A DNA stretch of 13,320 nucleotides from CAJBLF01 sp964430205. GTDB taxonomy: Bacteria > Patescibacteriota > Gracilibacteria > Absconditabacterales > Absconditicoccaceae. Location: NCBI GenBank assembly GCA_964430205.1, contig CAYSER010000023.1, positions 1-13,320 on the forward strand, read 5' to 3'. Below the pieces are notes generated by a model, which had not been told where the DNA came from, ran no database searches, and saw only the letters and a list, made by a program, of their open reading frames with translations. This document shows, piece after piece, positions 8,506-13,320 of the stretch (within the stretch, counting starts at the first letter, position 1; each line of letters starts with the position of its first letter). Made by a program: the position numbers and the translations under genes.

Positions 8506-8778
8506 ATGCATCAAATGAGTCTCATCACACCAATCGATGTCTGCCAGAAGCAAGTCTGTCTGGACAATGTTCGTGCCGTATTCACAGAAAACGAGGAGTG
8601 ATGATATGATGTAGTGTTGGAAATAAACTCTAACAAGTTCCTTATCGCAATACAGAATATTGCAGATCACATAGAAAGCCTTGAAATCATAGCAACCAAA
8701 GGCTTTGTTGAGATGACCAATAAGATCATCCTCATGATCAAAAGGCTTATAGAGCACCTACGATACAGGGCAGAGTAA
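8506..8778 (+). CDS. Small helical protein of unknown function upstream of the SufU-like gene
   Basis: With code 37 this reads as a 90-residue protein: a short N-terminal part with two cysteines (DVCQKQVC), a beta-hairpin-like stretch EEGGYDVVLEI whose Gly-Gly is a UGA-UGA pair, then long amphipathic helices ending HLWYRAE (Trp is CGA). It is invisible with the standard code. A minus-strand ORF covers much of the same span, but the plus frame has composition and UGA use like its neighbours and the orientation of the SufU-like gene 87 nt downstream. I recognise no family. A second ATG at 8515 is an equally plausible start. No Shine-Dalgarno sequence is visible. Confidence 0.55.
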
Positions 8779-8789
8779 ACACCCAGTCG

Positions 8790-8855
8790 AAAGTCCATAA
8801 AGTCAAAAAACATAGAAAGCTTGACCTTACGGACCTTGCAGACTTTATGGACTTT
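8790..8855 (+). repeat. 15-bp perfect inverted repeat with tandem GACTTTA-like units before the SufU-like gene
   Basis: AAAGTCCATAAAGTC (8790-8804) is the exact reverse complement of GACTTTATGGACTTT (8841-8855), with a 36-nt loop. The loop and right arm also contain a degenerate 8-10 nt tandem unit (GACCTTAC, GGACCTTGCA, GACTTTAT, GGACTTTATA). The hairpin ends 10 nt before the ATG at 8866, so if transcribed it could hide the ribosome site; it has no T tract. It may equally be a mobile or dispersed repeat. Confidence 0.7.
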
Positions 8856-8865
8856 ATAGACTACT

Positions 8866-9273
8866 ATGACCGAAGAACAGAACCTCATGATACAGGAATA
8901 TGCCAAAAACCCTCTCAAAAATTTTGCTATGAAAGAATACACTATCAAGCAACATGAGGGTAATTTTATCTGTGGAGACGATATCGTCGTATATCTTGTC
9001 ATCGACCACGAGAAAATCGCCGATTATAGTTTTGACGGCAATTGTTCCAATATAACCACCGCAGCAGCAAGCTTTCTCTCCGAATTTATCATAGGGACGC
9101 CGATACAGGAAATCCTGAGACGGAATTATCAAACGATGACAGATCACGGATTCGAGGTGTCGCCAAGAAGAAAGAGAGCAGCAGTCATAGCGATATTAGC
9201 CAGCAGAAATGCTATACATACCTATCTAAAAGACGGAAAGACCGACACATTCGACGATATCATAGAAGACTAA
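8866..9273 (+). CDS. NifU/SufU-like Fe-S scaffold or sulfur carrier with altered cysteine ligands
   Basis: The 135-residue protein has the length and order of the NifU N-terminal/SufU family: C36GD38 in ICGDDIVVYLVID, the core FDGNCSNITTAAASFLSEFI, and SPRRKRAAVIAILASRNAI at the C-terminus. Family members normally carry three ligand cysteines. Here Cys36 and Asp38 are kept, the second cysteine (Cys60) sits one residue early relative to the GC-A-I pattern (position 61 is Ser), and the third is Ala105. It may therefore not hold a cluster or zinc in the standard way. CGG at residue 86 (LR-W-NYQ) is read as Trp. It lies on the same strand as sufC-sufB, 1.3 kb downstream, separated by the inverted AbiEi-like gene. 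No cysteine desulfurase (SufS) is in the window. Fold assignment is good, function uncertain. Confidence 0.75.
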   Translation: MTEEQNLMIQEYAKNPLKNFAMKEYTIKQHEGNFICGDDIVVYLVIDHEKIADYSFDGNCSNITTAAASFLSEFIIGTPIQEILRRNYQTMTDHGFEVSPRRKRAAVIAILASRNAIHTYLKDGKTDTFDDIIED

Positions 9274-9294
9274 TCATGACAATCAGTGTACAGT

Positions 9295-9325
9295 ATTTGA
9301 CATTATTTTAACAAAAATGTCAAAT
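9295..9325. promoter_or_regulatory. 10-bp inverted repeat overlapping a TTGACA box
   Basis: ATTTGACATT (9295-9304) and AATGTCAAAT (9316-9325) form a perfect dyad with an 11-nt loop. TTGACA (9297-9302) is a consensus -35 box, and TCAAAT (9320-9325), 17 bp further, matches 4 of 6 bases of the -10 consensus. It could be a promoter with an operator for the holin-like gene at 9417 or an AT-rich terminator of the SufU-like gene; there is no T tract, which favours the former. Confidence 0.4.
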
Positions 9326-9416
9326 GTATGTTAATTACAAAGACATAATAATATTGAAATAAGTAGACAAAAATATATGCATAAATGCTCAATAAAGAGA
9401 CGATAGACTATTTTAC

Positions 9417-9815
9417 ATGATAGCTATAGGCATGAAAGCCATCAAGCATCTCTTGATCAACATCATTGTGAATGGGGCAGTGTTGTATGCGATAGTCAAT
9501 TATGTCCCGGAACTCGGATTCAAGATCCAATCCATCTACAAAGACACCTATGTCATCTTTGGCGTCTTGGGAATACTTTTCTGGCTTATCAATTCAGTCC
9601 TCAAGAAGATCCTCAACATCCTGACGCTACCGGTAAGATTAGTGACACTGTGATTATCATCCATACTGCTCAATATCATTGTGCTGTACATCTTCGAAGT
9701 GACAGTAAACTATCTTGATCTAGGCATTACCATACAACTCTGAACATTGACACAGACTATCGTACTCTCACTCATCATAAGCGCAATATACTTTTTAATC
9801 AAAAAAATAATATAA
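9417..9815 (+). CDS. Four-pass membrane protein of the phage holin 4 / YvlD family
   Basis: The 132-residue protein has four predicted membrane segments (about 10-28, 45-62, 70-93, 109-128). The segment INSVLKKILNILTLPVRLVTLG is the hallmark of the PF04020-type family (the form VN..LRPIL..LTLPL..LTLG), where a UGA codon at 9651 supplies the last Gly. Despite the name, chromosomal members such as YvlD are not phage genes and act in the cell envelope in an ill-defined way. A second ATG at 9432 (MKAIKHLLINI) fits the usual family N-terminus as well. The next gene starts 4 nt after the stop, so they are likely translated together. Confidence 0.8.
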
Positions 9816-9819
9816 AAAG

Positions 9820-10068
9820 ATGAAAACCAAAACGATCTACCTTCTCTTGATCATCTCTATATTTATCTTCTTATGGATACCGTATTTCGAGAATATTGCG
9901 ACGCCGGTAGCCATAGCTTTCTTCTGAACAGCTCCTAACTTCATAGGAATATATCCATGGATCCTGTTCCTAGGAATGATAGAAGGGGTACTCGTCACCA
10001 TATACGTCCAAAAAATAATAAAAGATATCAAATACCAAGAGCCACCGAAATTCGATCTCAATCAATAA
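9820..10068 (+). CDS. Small two-pass membrane protein, unknown function
   Basis: The 82-residue protein has a hydrophobic N-terminal segment (4-21), a second at about 44-64 and possibly a weaker one between them, and a short charged, proline-containing tail (YQEPPKFDLNQ). One UGA (AFFGTAP) is Gly. It starts 4 nt after the holin-like gene with AAAAAG before the ATG, so the two form an operon. I recognise no family; small size and coupling suggest a partner of the upstream membrane protein. Confidence 0.7.
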
Positions 10069-10104
10069 ACAAAAATAGAGTCAAAAGCTTAGAACGCCTT
10101 ATCT

Positions 10105-10134
10105 CTTGCAGGTAGGCAAGTGTGTGCGTATTTT
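10105..10134 (+). promoter_or_regulatory. Candidate promoter with overlapping CTTGC/GCAAG dyad
   Basis: TTGCAG (10106-10111) and TATTTT (10129-10134) are spaced 17 bp and lie 24 nt before the HTH gene start. CTTGC (10105-10109) and GCAAG (10116-10120) form a perfect 5-bp dyad covering the -35 box, as an operator for autoregulation would. The -35 match is weak (3 of 6). Confidence 0.35.
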
Positions 10135-10157
10135 AGATTATTAATTCAGGCAGTATT

Positions 10158-10727
10158 ATGAGCAAAACGTACAATGTAACGAGAGAAGTTGCATCAAAAT
10201 CTTTGAATATATCTACGAGGACTATAGATAGATATATCAAGAGCGGTAAATTATCGTACAAGAAGATCGCGAACAAGGTATTATTGGCTAAAGAGGAAGT
10301 TCTTTCGCTCAAACAGGAATTCGCTACGCTTCATCAGGAATTGAGTACAGAGATCATCAATCAATCAGGAACAGCATCTACGACAACGTTATCCGACAAG
10401 GGTGATCTAGAAAGCGCCATCGACCAGAAAGTCGAAAAATTCTTTCTTATCTTCAAAGAGAAAGAGAAGATGCTCGAAGAAAAGAATAAAGCGATATTCG
10501 TTCTCCAACAGAGAGTCGCTGAGCTCGAAAGTAAGATCCAGCACATGATAGCGCTGCCGGATTATAACAAGGAGAAACAAGAGGCAATCATAGAAAAGCA
10601 GAAGCTCGAGGAAAAGATCGGTCAACTCAAGGGCATGATCAAGAATGAGAAGCTCAAGAACCTCATATTCATATGACTTTCATTGATATTCATCGTCGTA
10701 GCATGATTCTTCATCCTCAATAGATAG
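10158..10727 (+). CDS. Membrane-tethered helix-turn-helix protein with central coiled coil
   Basis: The 189-residue protein has three parts. Residues 5-50 form an excisionase/MerR-like helix-turn-helix (VASKSLNISTRTIDRYIKSG followed by the wing KLSYKKIANKVLL). Residues about 85-165 are a long Lys/Glu-rich coiled coil with leucines at heptad spacing. The C-terminus (NLIFIGLSLIFIVVAGFFIL, 168-187) is a membrane helix with two UGA glycines; under the standard code the anchor would be lost. Such a layout suggests a DNA-binding protein held at the membrane as a dimer, for instance a nucleoid anchor or a regulator released on signal. Target is unknown. It is preceded by a candidate promoter and followed by a terminator, so it is probably monocistronic. 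Confidence 0.8.
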
Positions 10728-10754
10728 ATAGCACACATAGATCTCACATATGAC

Positions 10755-10784
10755 AAAAATCCGGACATGACATCCGGTTTTTTT
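10755..10784. terminator. Bidirectional intrinsic terminator
   Basis: CCGGA (10761-10765) pairs with TCCGG (10773-10777) over a 7-nt loop, flanked by an A run on the left and seven Ts (10778-10784) on the right. It lies between the convergent HTH gene and OLD-like gene and can terminate both. Confidence 0.8.
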
Positions 10785-10802
10785 GTAAGGAAAGAAATAG
10801 GA

Positions 10803-12725
10803 TTAAGAGAACATAACGGTGAAAATGTCGGAGAATTCCTGTCTACAAGAATCAAAGGAAGAATTTGCAAGCCGCCTATCGAAATCATAATGGCAGAATT
10901 TCACCATATTCTCCAATCATTTCTCGGGCATCCCTAGATAGGTCTCTATATCTCACTTCTTGAGGATAAATACATTGTTCTTATAAAGATCATCGATGTT
11001 AGCGATAAGGCGTGTATATTTTTGAGGAAAGACATTCCTGATAGTATCGACAAGCTTATTGTAGTGACGATGAGTTTTCCCGCTTTTCTTGAGTCAAGCA
11101 TAGTGAGCCCTAGCTTGCTTATAATAATAATTGAGATCATTCTGGGTCATGAAACCATAATCTACGATATTGTCCCGATCGCCGATAAAATATGATTTCA
11201 AGCCGAATCTCGCGAGAAATTTGCTTCGCACTTTGTAGCTTCACTTGCCGTTGATGTTCAATATCTCATAATCGGTAAGTTTAGCTTTCCGTTCCGGAGA
11301 CATATGAAGGTGTTTGAGGTAGAAATCGAAGAAATACGCATCTGTCTCTCATTCAACCATGATGATATTATTGACAAAGAAGATCTTGGCCAGGTTCTCG
11401 AATTTGAGAAAGTGCACCAAAGTAGCCTCATCCGAAGAAAGGGTAAAGAACGGATTCTTGATCGAAGTCTCCCCATCGATCTTGGTCACTCTATAGACAT
11501 TGGAGATATTGTTCTCATTGATGAAGAGAGGAGAGTAGGTAGAAAGGATAAATTGCGTCCCGATATTGATATTCATCTTCTCGATCAATCTTCAGAAACT
11601 TCTTTGCATCTGAGGATGGAAATGGATTTCCGGTTCATCGATGACGATGATGCCTTGCCTGAGATCATACCCATACATCGTAAAGATCATGGACAACAGG
11701 GATTGCTCTCCATCGCTCAGTTCAGCAAAAGTCTGATGGAAATTAAATTGGTCGATAAGATCAAAGATAAGCAGACCATCAGCATAGTCGATATGCAATG
11801 TCTTGTTGAAGTATTTCTTTATGACGGACGATAAGCTGGCATAAAAGCTCGATTCCTCCAACTTTTTGGGATAATCGGCGATATCTGCATCGGTCATCTT
11901 GAGCGTAGAATGATCGGAGATGATATTCCGGATCTTCTTGGCACAGAGATAGAATCAGATGAATGCATGATAATCAAGGGAGTCCTTGTTCCCTATGAAG
12001 GTATCCCAAGCATGAGGATCTACACGGTTTGAGATTTTTTTGAGGCTTCTGTTCATCCCGATAAATCAAATGCCATTCGCCAAAGGCAACATCGGTTCGT
12101 CTCCCTTGCCTCTTTCGATATCGTTGTAGATATCGATAAAAATCTGGATAAGCTCTATAGTCTGGAGATAGAGGAGAACAAATTGCTGTTGCGAAGTATA
12201 AGAATCGGCTATATCGACCTTTCTATTCGCGATATCGAACGTACAGGTGAGAGCGAATGAGCTAGGAATAGCATAAATTTCCTGTTCGGAGAATTTCGGA
12301 TACTGGATATCCAGATCGCTATAGGTCGCCACAAGTGTATTGAGGATATCTGCATGGGTCGAGATATACAGCATGTTATCGTAATCATGCTGAGTCAATA
12401 TTAATTCCACGATCGCTTGAGAAGGCTTATCAGGAGTCCTGAAATGCGCATGGAGTCACTCAGTGAACTGATCATTGATCGAGATGACCTTGCATTTATC
12501 TTTGGATATGCAGGTCCTGTCATAGATATAATCATTGAGGATAGCTACCTTAAGGATCTGTTTGAGTATATGCAAAAATCAGCTTTTACCTGCACCGTTC
12601 GGTCAGATAAGCACATTGACGTTATTCTTATCCTTAGTATGGAATTTGACGCCCTCAAACTCATGGAGGTTTGGTTGATAAGGATAACTCAAAAGGTTGG
12701 AGATCTTGATAGTGGATAATTGCAT
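10803..12725 (-). CDS. OLD-family nuclease: AAA/ABC-type ATPase fused to a TOPRIM domain (probable anti-phage defence)
   Basis: The 640-residue protein begins with an SMC/RecF-like ATPase: Walker A GPNGAGKS (41-48, Gly41 is UGA), a long helical insertion, signature ELSDGEQS (336-340 core), Walker B IIVIDEPEIHFHP with D363/E364, and the post-Walker STYSP that replaces the usual histidine. A C-terminal TOPRIM domain follows: MVEGETD with E458, then NINGKGSY, the DxD pair D516-x-D518 (middle codon CGG, Trp here), and KKGDIETYL near 590, a typical OLD motif. OLD nucleases cut DNA with metal ions and protect against phages; class 2 members (Gabija) pair with a UvrD helicase, which is absent here, so this looks like a stand-alone class 1 type. 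UGA is Gly throughout. A fused PARIS-like AAA-TOPRIM protein is a less likely alternative. The ATG at 12725 opens directly into the ATPase domain. Confidence 0.85.
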
Positions 12726-12783
12726 ACGATGAAAGAGAAAAGGGTATAAATCCGATACACATAAGTATATTCGAAACAAGGTA

Positions 12784-12823
12784 TTTTTGCAAATTATGAG
12801 AAGAGCACTATCCTTTGCAAAAA
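12784..12823. promoter_or_regulatory. Paired TTTGCAAA palindromes between divergent genes
   Basis: The palindrome TTTGCAAA occurs at 12786-12793 and 12814-12821, 28 bp apart; the larger unit TTTTTGCAAA / TTTGCAAAAA (12784-12793 and 12814-12823) is a perfect inverted repeat. It lies between the divergent OLD-like and membrane protein genes, where a dimeric regulator could bind. No promoter boxes are clear. Confidence 0.4.
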
Positions 12824-12877
12824 ACCTAAATAAGTATACTATAAGAGCTCCGAAACAAAAAAAAACAGGTATATACT

Positions 12878-13320
12878 ATGATCGACAAGAAGAATGCACA
12901 GGGAATCTGGAAAGCGATCAAGATATTGAAGACAAGGGATTTCTGGGTAGAGTATATCAGCTTATACGTATCGATCGTCATCGTAACATTGATCGTACAG
13001 ATGGCTATCATCAAGCAAGATCTGCTCATTATCCTTTTCTGTCTCATCAAGTCATTGATTATGACCGTCCCCAACATCATAGGCATCATCCTAGGAAGAC
13101 ACATTAGGATTGTCACGAACCATTGGTTCCTGGAAACCATTATCTATACGGTGCTCAGTATGCCGTACTTCGAGATATTCTTGATCCATTCCGTCAAGCA
13201 GGACATGCATCTGCTGAGGGATATGATCGAATATTATGCGATAGCCTATTTTATCATGGGACTTTTCATCAAACGGTACGTGGATTTCTCGAAACGTTTG
13301 ATCAACAGGATCTTTGACGG
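12878..13320 (+). CDS. Multi-pass membrane protein, unknown, cut by the window end
   Basis: Reading from the ATG at 12878 the frame is open to the window edge (147 codons). After a basic start (MIDKKNAQGIWKAIKILKTR) there are four predicted membrane segments at about 27-46, 50-70, 82-100 and 112-128. AGGT lies 9 nt before the ATG and may be the ribosome site. CGG in IK-W-YV is read as Trp. No family is recognised, and the missing C-terminus may hold the informative part. It is divergent from the OLD-like gene. Confidence 0.7.
   Translation, partial: MIDKKNAQGIWKAIKILKTRDFWVEYISLYVSIVIVTLIVQMAIIKQDLLIILFCLIKSLIMTVPNIIGIILGRHIRIVTNHWFLETIIYTVLSMPYFEIFLIHSVKQDMHLLRDMIEYYAIAYFIMGLFIKRYVDFSKRLINRIFD

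Noticed and set aside
8476..8757. 93-residue minus-strand ORF
   Set aside because: It overlaps the plus-strand ORF at 8506-8778, which fits neighbouring composition, UGA use and orientation better. Not fully excluded.
9417..9815. Prophage remnant suggested by the holin name
   Set aside because: The YvlD-type family is widespread on chromosomes and no other phage genes are nearby.
11304..11834. 176-residue plus-strand ORF
   Set aside because: It is the antisense shadow of the OLD-like gene, whose ATPase motifs lie on the minus strand there.
12787..13107. Plus-strand ORF of 106 residues
   Set aside because: It is out of frame with the membrane protein gene at 12878, which has clear membrane segments and stays open to the window end.
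12826..13140. Minus-strand ORF of 104 residues
   Set aside because: Antisense of the membrane protein gene; hydrophobic codons on one strand often give a hydrophobic shadow.

Overview
The window comes from a CPR (Patescibacteria) bacterium of the Absconditabacteria (SR1) group. The evidence is its genetic code. UGA is read as glycine, for example inside the Walker A motifs of PilB, SufC and the OLD-like ATPase and in the zinc motif of PilB. CGA, and very probably CGG, are read as tryptophan: five near-invariant Trp positions of SufB are written CGA, while CGC, CGT, AGA and AGG stay arginine. This combination is NCBI code 37 (Absconditabacterales). Translated with the standard code almost every gene here looks broken; translated with code 37 they are intact. 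A tRNA gene at the left edge has anticodon CCG but a tryptophan-type body (A1-U72, G73, Trp-like anticodon arm), so it is probably the tRNA that reads CGG as Trp.

Layout. 1-600 (minus strand): tRNA(CCG) and a small membrane-anchored endonuclease of the Holliday-resolvase-related family. 750-5345 (plus): a type IV pilus assembly block, PilB ATPase and PilC platform protein, followed by two proteins I do not recognise (one with a signal peptide, one with a single N-terminal membrane anchor). 5407-7539 (plus): sufC-sufB, a minimal Fe-S cluster assembly pair without sufD. 7574-8344 (minus): a lone AbiEi-like winged-helix protein, convergent with sufB. 8506-9273 (plus): a small unknown protein, then a NifU/SufU-like scaffold with an unusual cysteine pattern, preceded by a repeat-rich hairpin. 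9417-10727 (plus): two small membrane proteins (one of the phage-holin-4/YvlD type) and an HTH protein with a coiled coil and C-terminal membrane anchor, closed by a terminator. 10803-12725 (minus): a 640-residue AAA ATPase-TOPRIM protein of the OLD nuclease type, a likely defence gene. 12878-end (plus): an incomplete multi-pass membrane protein.

How it fits together. The pilus block, Fe-S assembly and membrane proteins suit a small-genome episymbiont or predator that attaches to host cells (inference from known Absconditabacteria). The AbiEi-like gene lies inside what may once have been one suf locus, and the OLD-like gene is a second accessory element. Few genes have a recognisable Shine-Dalgarno sequence, so several starts rest on reading frame and N-terminal protein features.
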